From positions 20,661,249-20,725,248 of the forward strand of contig OZ038423.1 in NCBI GenBank assembly GCA_964036155.1: a stretch of DNA of 64,000 nucleotides. The letters are read 5' to 3'. Made by a program: the position numbers and the translations under genes. Under the pieces are notes generated by a model that did no database searches, was not told the DNA's origin, and saw nothing but the letters and a program-made list of their open reading frames with translations. The DNA comes from Diploscapter coronatus (taxonomy: Eukaryota > Nematoda > Chromadorea > Rhabditida > Rhabditidae). Shown here piece by piece: positions 1 to 12,800 of the stretch. The first letter of the stretch is position 1. Each line of letters starts with the position of its first letter.

Positions 1-60
1 AACACATGCATGCTAATTTTTAGATTCAGTTTCAATGCCAATAAGCTTAACAAGCCCTAC

Positions 61-1033
61 CTCTTTCATAATATCGCGGGTCAACTGGTTGTTTTCCTTC
101 TTCTTAGAGCCATTGCTCGTCTGAAATGAGTAAATTTAGATTTAGAACTTCATTTTCAACGCTATTGTTGTCCAGAGCAAATGCATTTTCATACGAAATT
201 TTGACAATTTTTACCCTCGGAATATCTTTGAGGGCGACGTAGTTGCATGTGGAAGAGATGAGTACAGGACTACTGACATCAGTTCTGTCCAACTTCTTGC
301 TGCCCAGAAATTGGCTAATCAAATCGACGGGAGTCCTGCTGAGTCGTCTCTGCTGCACACTCACATTCTCCATCGACATTCTCCAGGCCCTCTTCTGCGC
401 CTCCGTCGGTGGTCTCTGTCCCGATTGCCCGATCTCTGCGTTCCGCATGTTCTCCATCGCGTCCATCAGTTTCGATGCCACCATCACTTTGAACTCGTCG
501 TCCTTGCTGAGCGCGATGCAAGACCTTCTCATCCTCGGCGCTCTGCTTGCGTTGTTCTGTCTTCTCAGCCTCACGAACGGCTCTTCAGCGTACTGCTCGA
601 GTCCGTGCAGCCCCATCACCTTGCCATTCTCATTCACGGTATCCAAGCTGCCAGTTCTGCTCATCTGCCTGCTGCAGCTCGGCTCCACCCGATCTCTTCC
701 ATTCGCGAATGATCGAGGCAGATCCTCCTCTCGCTGAATTCCAGGCTCTTCGATCGTGCTAAGAGAGGTAACGAGAGGCACGACTCTTCTTTTCCTGGCG
801 ACGGCTTCAGCCCCGGTCAGTCGCTGCTTCGAGAATCTAGCTCCATTCGAATCGTCGTCCTCTTCCGATGCGGACGACGCGTCGATGAATCGCATGGCGC
901 GACGCCAACGAGAAGATCTGGAATAGGGCAGACTGCCATAAACTGCGGACGAGGATAGATTAGTATTCGACGGAATGGAGAGAGGAAGGCTGACGGAATG
1001 GGGGTGGAATTCGGAAGCGGCAAAATGATGCAT
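61..1033 (-). CDS. Unknown basic/serine-rich protein, partial exons (left edge)
   Basis: Two joined exons on the minus strand. Exon 1033-215 is open for 273 codons; exon 120-61 continues in the same phase after a 94-nt intron (donor GTAAAA, acceptor CTCATTTCAG). Codons run on to a donor-like GTAGGG at position 60, so the gene probably continues beyond the window; without splicing it would stop 16 codons later. The protein is rich in Ser, Arg and acidic clusters (EEDDD near residue 57), has many RRxS-type sites, no signal peptide, membrane segment or domain I recognise, and looks largely disordered. It lies 5.9 kb downstream of the GoLoco exon on the same strand. The GoLoco exon ends in phase 0, while the best acceptor upstream of this exon (TTCTCACAG, 1063-1055) requires phase 2, so either a small exon is missing between them or this is a separate gene starting at the ATG at 1033. 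Confidence 0.6.
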
Positions 1034-4000
1034 GGAAGTAGGAATTAGAAAGAAGTTGTAACTGTGAGAAATGAGAGTGGACGAAAGTGGACCGAGTGAA
1101 TGAGAGTGGAGAGGAGGAGGAGAAGAGAAACAGATTGAGAAAGGAAGTAAAGGTGTACAAATACATGAATGCGTATGTGTGTATGAGGCAGTGATGCAAA
1201 CCTAGCAAATATGTGGAATGATGCTGATTTTTTTTTGCTGAAATGGACAATGGACACTGAGCTGTTTGTCATTCAAAGGGATTGGCTAACGATAAAAATC
1301 ATCGATAAGAGGACAAAAAAACATGAATCAGGATTTTTAAGAAACATTTGTACATTCAAAATTCTAGCTTCGCAAAAATATTTTATCTGCCCCAAAATTC
1401 GTTTCCTCGCTGATTTTGGTATTATTTGATCATTTTTGATGCAAATTTCAACTTTCGAAAACTTTCAAATCAGATTTTCGTGCACCTCTGCGTCAGACCA
1501 ATAAATATAAAAGCATAAAGTCATAGTCGTTTCAAATTATCACTCACTACGCAGACAACACTTATCCAGAGAGAAGACATAAACGCAGCTACTTAATCGA
1601 AAAGAAAAAGTAAATAGCCACTGAAATTCGAAATGAGAATGGGGTGCTGACAGACAGAGGACAGGAAGAGAGGATGTGTGTGTGGAGATGTGAAGGTCAA
1701 TTGAATGGGAAGAAGTTGAAGCAGGAGACAGTAGATCTCGCGAAATTCAGGTAATAATTCTTGCAGCAAATGGGAATGTGATTTGAGGTAATCAGAATCA
1801 GGTTGAAAGACTGAATGAATAAATGAAGAGCGAGGAGAAACACATCAAGGTTGCAAATGAAGGAATGAGACTGAAAAAGAGGAACCAAATTGGAAAGTTG
1901 GAAAGGAAATCGACAAAAACGCTGAGTTTATATTAGAAAAAGAATAGGACTGAAATAGTCGATTCAACCCATTTTCCTAAATGCACGCTGAATAAAAACG
2001 GAATAATGCGAACGAATTGCGCGCGCGTTCGTCTTAACCAATACTGTTCTATTTGCTGTTTTATTTTTCAGATTATCGGGTTAGGGAAAAACCATTGAAT
2101 TAAATTCAACTATAAACTTGGAAATTAATTTTATTTTCTTTTTAAAGAAAAAAGAACAATACACAATGTTTCGTCTTCGTGTATAGAGAGAATTTTGAAT
2201 GAGTGTTTTCAGAAGGTAGAAAATTTTCTTCGGCTAACCCAATATATCCAGATTATTGGAAGTTGTTTCAAGGTTTCGAGTGAATCGACGATTTGATGGA
2301 TATTTGAAATGAAGGATGAGATAATCACAAGGAGAGAAGGGAGAGGGGAGGGGTGACCATGAGACGCGATTGGAGATCAAAGGGAATTCCTGCCAAACGA
2401 CTGTGCAAATGAGGGGAAGAAGGGAAGAAACAACGTAGAAAGCGAAGAAGAAACACGAGATGTGGGTATAATTAGGACTGCACAATGCGATTCACTTCAA
2501 AACAGATTGGTTTTCAGAAAGTTAACAAAAACTCCATCTTGCGTGATGACTGTTTTGAGTTATCTATTCAACGAATCTATGCCAATGCAGTATTGCGAAG
2601 AGTGAATCAAAAGGAAATAAAGTTTTGCAGGATAGTCATTATGAGTTTTATGTCGAATTTTACGAAAGGAAATGGAGAATCAAGAGGAGAATTCGAGAAA
2701 GTTACGACAGATGCAGATGATTGTAGATTGAATTGTGGCAGAAAGTTTGAAAATGCCTACTCATCGATTGATTTGCATAACCAGAAGGAGCCCTATTCAA
2801 TGGCAAAAAGAGAAAAGAACAATAAAATGCAACTCTTCTTCTTTTCCGTCTAAAATGAGCAATAGATCGATAATCAGAAAAATGGATAGAAGACTTTCGA
2901 ACGGAGTGAAAATGTTCCATTAGTGAAATTTCACAGGAATTATGGCTTCTAGAACAGTCAAAGATTAAATAAATTATAAAGTAGTCAAGTGAAAAGTGAA
3001 ATATACAAAGTGGTCGAGTAGTTGAAAAATAAGTGTGAAATGAGGAGTGAGAATGAAGAAGGGGCTATTGAAATGTGAAATGAAATGAAATGAAAAAATG
3101 AAAAGGTGTGTGTAGGTGGAAATGAGAAGAAGCGGGGAAGTAAAACTAGAAACATGGCAAGGAGAGGAGGGGGAGGAAGCTGAGGAAAAGCTGGTCACCC
3201 ACAGGCAACTGCTACTTGCAAAATGATGCACATATGAACGTGCAAAACATCTCAGACAAACACACACACACAGGAGGATGGGAGGATTTTGAGGGGGTTC
3301 CAAGACGCATCAAAATGCCCACCTGATGATAGAAAGGCTATCTCATTAAGAATGACACATTGAGAAATCAAATCAACTTCCAAACCGAGATTTATGAAGT
3401 AAGACTCCAAAGCTATAGAAGAGAAAAATGAAGATAGCATTGAGTTTGAAGTTAATTCAATTCATCATTATACTTTTTTCTAATTTAGAAGAAATATGTA
3501 AATTGTTAATAATATATTAAGAAAAGGTAATGGATCTAGTCCAAAATTGCAGGTAAGTCAATTCGGGCATGTTGATACTAAAAATCAAGTTAAATAAACC
3601 TTGTCCATGCACTTTGGTTCCAGAATTTGGCGCTAGAGTTTTCCTATTAAAGTTTTTCCTACAGTAAATAATTGCATTGCCAAAGGTCGAATTAATGCAC
3701 GCTAATTTTTCACCTTCCAATGTTTGCAACGTGAAGAAAGAAGGAAAACTTCAGCTCCAAAACATGGAGACAAGATGCACGCTTGATATTTTTAACTTGA
3801 TTTTCGGTATCAGCATGCTCGAACTAGTTTACCCAATAATTTTGTGCTAGATACGTTACTAGTACAGTTTATATTCCTTTTCAGTTTCATAGATTACTAT
3901 TTCAAGATCTTTCAAGGAATATGCGAAAATTTCAACGAACGTCCTCGTCTCATAAACGAAAACAACTAGGCAGTTTTTGGGGAATAATTGCGAGCGAATT

Positions 4001-6887
4001 GGAGGAAATCGAAATTGGAGTAAGGACAATCGAATTCACAATTCAATCTCGCACCTGTGCCTCTGAGGCTCTGCTTGGGGATCGAATATTGTGCACTTGA
4101 AATGAGAAAAAAGGGAAGTAAGGGAGGAAGGAGTGGGGAGATTGTGAAGGACGAATGCACAGGAAACGGAAATACAGATGAAGATATGAAATAACTCTGA
4201 CAGAATATGTGACAATGGAAATGACTGAATCGAGGGGGGTTTACATAACAGAAAGAGGGCATTATCTGGCGGCAGCAGCAGCAGCAGATAGATTGTCACA
4301 AGGCAAAGAGACAGTCAGGCAGGCAGGCAGAAATAGATGGAGATACGGACGAGAACCCGTTGCAATTAACAGCTGGAGGGAGGCTATCACCATCGACAGG
4401 CTGTGGGCAGAGACAGACATGAGAGGATCGTTGCATTATCTCCATTATCTAGAAACAACACATATCTCCATTCTCTCACTCCCTTCACAACGGGCGTGGC
4501 TACTTTCTTGACGTTTTGTCGAGTAAAACGCATAATTCCAAAATGTAGCACGAAATTCGAATCACGTTATGGTAAAGGTGCAGGAAAACAAGACAAGATG
4601 AAAACAGAAGGAGCTGCTGCTAACACAAAGCAATTGAAAAGAGAGAAGTGTTAATGGAAAGGAGTGACGAATTGAACCGACCTGAACTGAGACTGAGGTC
4701 GAACTGAGCAGAACGAACAAGAACAGTCCCCAGTCCTAGAGACATAGACAGAGGCAGAATGACACAAACAGGTCGGGAGACTGACTAACTGATTGGAAGA
4801 ACACATGAACAAATGCACGGGAAATCCTCTGATTGAAATGGAATTGGAAATACGAATGACGAGAATGAAAACAGACGGATGTTTTGACGCAAGGGAAAAT
4901 GAAAACCCAATTGAATTTTGGAGATTGGATATGACACACAGAATATAGTATCGATGCAGGAATACCAAAATTGAAAATTCCTATTCAAAGCCTTCAAAAT
5001 AGACCCACAGATAAATAATAGCAAAGAGAGAACTGGAGTGGCGACAGCTTTAAAGTAATATTCCTTTCTTTCGAAAGACGAAATAAGAAAAAGGCAGAAA
5101 AACGAGGAAGCGCAGGGGAAATCCGATATTCTTCATTTGCTATTTGCTACACTAATGCGCTGCTTTTTTGATAGTAAAATTGAGCAGAAGCAGAAAATCA
5201 AAGAAATAAGACGAAAAGTGATCGAGAATACAACAATTTGAGTGATTCACGGAGTCAAGATGTAAAGGAAGAGGAAATTTTTAAATTTTGAAATCTTGAA
5301 ATGTTTAAAATACGAAACAGAATAATTTTAGATGCAACAGAAGTAGCCTATTATTGATAGCTGTTTCATAAGGCATAGCGAAGAATTGATTGATACAAGT
5401 AGAGCGCGCAAGTGATTTCTCAAATTTTATGACGGTGAGGTGGGAGTTTGCCGAAATATTTGAGGTCCTTCAAATACACTAATCAAAAAGAGACTTTCAA
5501 CTTGGTTGTTTGCGCAAAATTAGCAAATTTTGACATATTAAAATTTTAGCATTTGCGGTCTCTAGGTATAAGATATCCATTTAGAAGAAATCAATCAAGA
5601 TCTGGATAATTTAATGCAAAACAAGGTTTGGAACGGCTTGTGGAAAGCGAGAAAAGCTGTCGAGCGAGAAGGTGTCAATTTGATAAATTCGATGATAAGA
5701 ACTGGAAGAAAAGATGAAAGAAAGAAACAAAGAAAAGAAGGGGAATGCTTGTGTCAGTTTGCTTATCAAATGCATATTTGTATGCAGAAAACCACAAAAA
5801 ATCGATGCGGGAACAGTAACTCATCTCTATTGAAAGGAGGAGTATTGAATAGGTCTGTGCCATCTGTTAGAACAACTCTCTAGATAAATGTCCTAATCTG
5901 GTAAATAGAATAAGGAAAGAGAGGATACCATGCACAACTCTGTAAACCATACAATATGCAGAATGAATGAAGAACGAAGGGAAGAATAAGGAGAAAGGGA
6001 ATAAGAGACTTCGGATAGCGCGGATTAGAATGTCGGACACAGGCCTAATTGAATAACTCGGAGAAACGCAGTTGAGACTGTAGATTTGTAGATGCAAACG
6101 AGCATGGGAGCGAATGGAGAGGACACTGTCAACAAGGAGAAATCCAATTAAACCAGACCTGAAATCCCTCACAAACAAATGCAGAGAAGGAGAAAATGTG
6201 TTGTGCATCTGCATCGCAGAAGAGATGATGAACACTGTCAACTACACTAATTCGACACAGGCTTAAACAAACTGAACAGAAGCAGAACAAGAACAATCAG
6301 AAAAGAGTCACTTGACTGGGTGGGTAGTCCTAAGTCCTAGTTCAAATCACATCACGCAGTCTTTCAGCCTTTCTCAGACTTTCTCTCTCAATTTCTCGCC
6401 CTCACTTCATTTCCCATTTTCTCTCCATACGACTTTTTTGCTATTTCAGGCATTTTCAACACTAAGCATAAAGACAATCAACGCGCTCCTAAGTGATACT
6501 AAGTCAACAACACTTAGATCATCATCAATGAACAATGTAATTTGAAAAAGATTTGTAGGAATGATAAGTCGATTCGCAGAATTCTTATCTTTAAAAGTAG
6601 CACTTTGATATCTGACATGTTTGATGCAACAAAGTCGATGTGTCAAATATATGCGAATTGCATACGGAACATACATGTGTTTGCGCGAGTGTGCACGTTT
6701 CAAGATGATGGATCACTATTTGTAAGCGGGCAATCATGAAGATAAAGTGAAATAGAAGAGATATAAAATGGAGACTAATACCAAAAGTTCTTCAATTTCG
6801 TAAAAATAGCAAAATCATCATATAAAAGCATTTGCTCTGGACGTACATAGACTCGATTGAAAAGGAAGTAGGAATAGGTTGACTAAC
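1034..6887. other. Long intron or spacer, no gene seen
   Basis: Nearly 6 kb without an exon I can support. The plus strand is strongly purine-rich, with runs such as repeated TGAAATGAAATG near 3,070-3,100, which produces many Ser/Phe/Leu-rich open frames on the minus strand that I regard as spurious. It probably represents an intron of, or spacer after, the GoLoco gene. A small unrecognised coding exon may be hidden here (see the phase mismatch described for 61-1033). Confidence 0.5.
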
Positions 6888-9800
6888 ATGAATGTCCGCA
6901 GGCATCGGCAGTTCGGCACGTTGGTCGTTGAGACGTCGACTTTGAATCGCTTCGAGCAGAGACAGGAAGTCGTTCGCCTGAAAACGAACAAATCATTTGA
7001 AAGAAATATGCAGTTTCCTGAATATTAACAGCCGAATGAAACTGACATATTCATTTTTTCCGTAAAATGCATATCGAATTGCTTCGCAGCAATATGTATG
7101 AATATGCAGAGTCGGGAAGGTTTATTGCAGGCTTCATCAAACTTCGATGAATATGAAATTGCTCGAGGCGCGCAGTTTGCATTTCGACCATATTTGGCCA
7201 TTTTATGGATCGTAAAATGCGACAAAAGCGAAATGCGAATCATCGTCTATCATTGAAGCATTGAACAAGTGAATGGGGATGGTCGCGCTATTTAGCCGAA
7301 AGAAAAGAATTCCGATCAATTCGCTCTGATTTCTCCAAAGAACACTGTTTGTTAATTTCATTTTTCATTTAAGTTAAAAATTTCGAGATCGACAATTCAA
7401 TTTCGATTTCGTGAGCAGAACGTGGAAACACTCCTTTCGGCGAAAAATTAGCCAATAATTGATATGATATTAGGTGAGCTTTCCTTGTGAGCAGAAAATA
7501 AATCTCGAAACAGGGATAGTCGAGGTTCTTTGTCCGCTGTTGTAGTTCGATTAGATGCATGACAAATTACAGTACAATAATCAACATCTACCCTTCATAT
7601 GCAATTTGCAGTGTAATGAAGTTAAAATTTGAAAAAAAAATTACGATATTTTAAACTACTGTTTCATAAATTATACCTTCTCCGGGTTGTATGGAACGGC
7701 AGTTGTGAAGAGACCAGATTCGCGCATTTTCTCGAGGTCGCCGTACAAATCAGAACAAACCGAATTGCGTCTGAAATTCAACAAATTATTTTGCTGAGAT
7801 GGCTCTCGAATTGAGCAGAGAATGAATGAATGAATATGCAAAGAGCAATAAAACTGACAGGAATGGTGGCAGATTTGCAAAGGCGGTGAAACAATTAGGC
7901 GGCAGGGTGAAAAATGGCAGGATAATGAGACAAACGAGGGGAAGAGGAGTGGAAGAGAATTAGAGAGAGAGAGAGAGATAGCCGGAGGAAGGGACCAGGA
8001 GACCAGCAGGATGAAGCTGGAGACAAGATGGATCGAGGTAAAGACAGCCGAACATTGGGATTGGCACGGCTGTAATGGAATGAAGGAGCAGAGCAGAGCA
8101 GAGTACAGACAAGAGCTGGCACTAAAACATGCGCGATGAGCACATCAATCAGGGCAATTTCTCAGTCATTTACAACCACAACATGCGGTTTATTTTTCAA
8201 GAAAACACATGATACAAAATTTGCGAATTGAACAGTTTACGCATTGCGCACAAGTGCAGAAAGGAGAAATTGGGCCGATTTTTTCCTCTGCAATTCGTTT
8301 TCCACTTTGAAATGCAATGCGCCAAATTTCACAGTGACAAGTCACAAGTCCCAAAGAGCGGCACTCTCTTTGAGCCTCGACTCTTCTCTGCTTCCCTTCA
8401 ATGTAACGGAAATTTTGCCTCGAGCATCAAAGCGAGTATAATTAGCGAAGATTGAGAAAGAGAACGAAACAGACAATTCCAGAAGAGGAAAAGTTGAATG
8501 AATGGAGGAAAACAAGAGGATTGATGGCGGAGTGAAAGAGGAAGGGCAGTGAGCAGCTAGATGCCTGATGCCCCGCTCTCATTTCCCGGTATCTCTAACT
8601 CGGCACGCATGCATAGCCGTCCCTTCTTTCGAATATCTGCTTCGCTTCATTCACATCAAATAAGCCAAATGCCTTTCGATAGAAATTGCTCCTGACAATT
8701 TCTGATGTACGGGTTATGAACAAAAACAGGAGGGGAAGTTGTGGTTTGGGATAGGAGTCTACCAAACTAGCCGGGAATTTATGGGAAAATTGATAAGTTT
8801 AAGAGGAGAACTTAGAAAAACCGAATAAAATTATAGAAAAGTTCAAAGCTGAGGCAGAAAACGAAAGTCAAATCGAATGAAACACCAAAATCTGCAGCAG
8901 CATAAATTCTGAGCAGCTCTGCTGAATAGCTTCACTTCAGTCATTATTCGTTTTCCTCGCAATTTTTGATGATTCGTTGAATTTTTGCTTAATTTCATTT
9001 TTGAACTCGTGATATCCTTAAATGATACATGGAATTTGAAAGGCGACAAGACGAAAGGTCAATCTAAAATAATATAGGTCTAAGAGGGTGTTATCCTCGC
9101 ATAAGCAGAACTGACAGGCAAACGGAAAGAGCAAAGAGGGCAAATTTCATTAACAGAGGGGGTTGATTTGCATGGAATAATGCGGACAGAGTCACATGCA
9201 CAAATGTCGAATCTGCATAGTGCAAGATGATCCAAGATTTGGAGACTAATTGCAGAGGAGAAAATATTAAAAATATATTATCCGTTTTTGTGCGTTAGGG
9301 ATGAAAAGAAACATTAGAAATGCCAAAATCAGAATTCGAGTTTCGAACTCTTTGCAACCAGGTTGGCAATTCAAATACTTTGGATGGCAACCTGTGTCCG
9401 GATTCACGAACGAGTGGAAGCGCTTCCACTGTTCCCAGTGTGAGCCCTCTCTCTCTTTCTTTCATTCGATTTCAATCTCACAATGTCAAATCTCCGCATA
9501 GGCCAAGGCAGATCATTTCAAGGATAATGTTATTTTGCAAATAGAAATTGCCGCAATGAACTTGGACTTTGACAGACACACACAGTCCATTAAATTGCAA
9601 TTCCTGCTTGAGTTACTAGTTTAGAGAAAGAGTCTTTGAGCAAGGTTATCTGAATTTAACAAAACTTCTATTTACAAAAAGATATTAAAGATGATTGGTG
9701 GGTTGGAGATTTTTTAGAAAGAAAAACGAATGATCTCGAGAAAATAACATGTCCTTCATTAATTTGCAATGCAATTTACATGGCGGAAATCAAAAATTGT

Positions 9801-12800
9801 TGTTGCAAAGATAGAATTTGCATGCAAATTGAGCGGAATGAGGAAATGACCTCGAGGAATCAAAACCGAAGGACTTTCGACTTTTTGTGGAGTTCGGAGA
9901 CTTGGGGATTTTGAAGGATTGTGAAAATCCGATGAAAGATGAGGATGAACTAGGACGGAAGGAAGGTTACGAGAAGAGAGGCACAAGAGACTGCTGACTC
10001 TGAACCGCAGCCAATTACCGTTCGGCAATACATTCAGCTGTCTGAAAGGCCGCAGTCACAAGGATCATTCTCATTCGATCTGGACGGGATTCTCGGAGCG
10101 AACATAATTACGATAAGTCGGAATAAGAATGCTGAGAGTATAAAAGCGTGCATAAGGGTCAATCAGCGGGAAATCGAATCAAATCTCTTCCATACAAGGA
10201 AAGAGGTTATCATAGAGAGTTCAAAGCCAAAAACACTTCACGACAATCCTCAAGTGAGCATGAAGAAAACAGGACTATTGGAGTTTCATTTTCATTTCAA
10301 TCTGAACTTCGTGAAGATTCAATTTAGAATCGAAGTTACAATTTTTCGCTTCCAACATGCCTGTAAAAATCTAGCTATTCTAGGATATTTGCAAATAGAT
10401 GTTTATCCGCCCGATTTGTCTGTGAAAGTAGTGAAAGGGCATGTTTGTTTTCAATAATGCTGCATCGGCTGTAAGTGTACTTAGGCGCATTACAGAAATA
10501 CAGAAATAAGGCTGTTCGTTGTTCACTCATTCATTACTGTCAAAGGCAGGCGAAGCAAAAGTTTACCCGAGGAATTTCTGCCTCTTGCCGCCCGCGTGCT
10601 TACCTCGATTTTGCTAGGTATTAGCCACAAAAAATAATGAATGAACATGAAAAAATCAAAGAACAGATTACTTACTCTGCTAAGCCAATAGATGTAAAAA
10701 TTATGGTCAAATAATGAAATTTTGCATTGTAAAACTCAAGGGAACAATGTTTTACTTGAACTATAGTCGGCGATGCAAAGAGTTGAGGAATAGTAACGTA
10801 TTAGTAGGAAGATAGGAAGGCCGTTAGGTGCAGGAAATGAGGAATCGCACTGCTCGGCATAGGAAAACATAAAATGTGCAATGTGCTAACGGGATGACGG
10901 GCTTAGGCTCGGCGAATTCTTGAATTCTACGAGCAGGGAAAATGGTACTAAATGAATGAATAAAGGAGAAAAAAGCAAGCGGAAAATGACTAACAAAAAG
11001 CAATGGCAAGAGTGAAAATACTGCGATGATGATTACAATGAAGTGAGTTAGAAAAGAATCTACTCATAACTTAAATGGATCGTGGAACCCCATATAAGCG
11101 CTTGAAAAGCCAAGATGACCTAATACGAGGCTTAACATTTTGAAGGAAGATATCACTTTCTCATGCTCTTTACATAATTGACACTTGTGAAAATTTAAAA
11201 ACATTTCCAAATTATAGGTTATATTCTAAAATTAGACGCTTGTAAGACTATTAATTTAGTACAAATTTGAAATATCAAAAAAGGGTCACTCATGTGAAAT
11301 TTTTCTCGCAGATACTGTCATTTGGGTTTTACAACGCCGCTTCACTAGTGGCCTAATGTGAGAAATTGCATCTCGTCTAAATGAGTATTTTAGGAAAAAT
11401 AAGCAGCTTGCAGCCAGCAGATGGGTAAGAAGGGATCTGGGATATTAGCAGAGAGTTTATCATCCGCGAGACATTAATCATGATAAGATAACACATTACA
11501 AGCTCTACTTGAAGTGTAAGATCCAAACCACTATCATTTAATGATTGCATTCATCCTTTCGATGAACAAATGTCCGATCAAACACTACTTGCATTGTCAT
11601 GTCAAAATTGTCTGCCAACTTTTTCAAGTTGTGTAAAATATTTCGCAATCGTTTCTGTTCTTTGTTACTCGCTAAAATCCATTCGGTTTTGTCATTTTGC
11701 ATGTTCCTGCAAAATCCTCGTTCGCTATACGAATTTCGTGAGCCGTACAAAATTATGTTGCGTTCGAGGAAGTTTCTGCTGATTTGATAATTCCCTGCAG
11801 CTATTCCTACACTTGCCGTAGATTTCTCAGTTTTATACTTCTTCGCTCCTTGGCAGATTTGTACATCCTCGTGAAATGACGTTAAATTTGGGTGGTGGTC
11901 GAAGGACAGAGATGGGGAGGCTGGGAGGAAATCTCGATTGGCACGCGGATTTGAGAATCGAAGGGGATAAAGATAAAGATGGATAAAAGGGGAAGCAGAA
12001 TGGCACTCACCCAGGAAGAAAAAGGAGGAGGATATATGGAAACGCAAAAAAAGAGATTGGGAATCCCATTAAATGCATTTTTAGAATTCAATTTAATCAA
12101 TCTATTATTCTACTATTCTGTCTATGAAATGTTTTGCTCTCCAATATTATCCAATCCATTCAAATGAAAGTTTTTCAGCCACAAAAGACTTTCGAAAGGG
12201 TGAAAATTGGCAAACATGATTATGTTTGGAGCGAAAGAAACGAAGTGACTATTTTTTAAATTTCCTCTCGCTTTGGACCTCGAAAATCGTAATTCTCACG
12301 ATTCATTTGAATTCGCTATCAAATTGGATTACACTCGAACGATTCGCAGAAAGTCAGAAATTGCATCACAATGTGAGATTCTCATTCAAAAGTTCAACAC
12401 ATTTTATGCCCTGCTTTCCTCCGACTTCCCTTAGACACTTCATTTTTAATCTGCAGCTGGAAGGGAAGCTCGCAAGTTGAATGAGGAATGGTGTAAGAAT
12501 TACTCATAGAGGGAAAATGAGATATGGAAGGATAAAGCAGATGAGGCGAGGGAAGACTCCCGCTCACAAGCTGCGACATTCTTATTCTCTGACTTGTCAC
12601 CAATCACCATTCCACAACTCGTTTCGAAAGAGTTCAATCAAGCTGTAATAAATCATCCACTCTCGATCACTAATCACTTATTGGCTAAAGTAGCGCTCAA
12701 AAATAAAGTTGAAAACAAATGAAACAGGCGAATTATTGTCAAAATGGAGGGGAAATGCGTCTTTTCGGCAAAGAACTAAACAAAAATGAATCAGCTGATG

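Noticed and set aside
1697..6703. Many Ser/Phe/Leu-rich open frames on the minus strand
   Set aside because: They follow directly from the purine-rich plus strand; no splice support or homology.
10016..10038. Exon-like 23-bp block (minus) between TTTCAG and GTAATT
   Set aside because: It lies between two GoLoco exons that already join in phase; including it would shift the frame.
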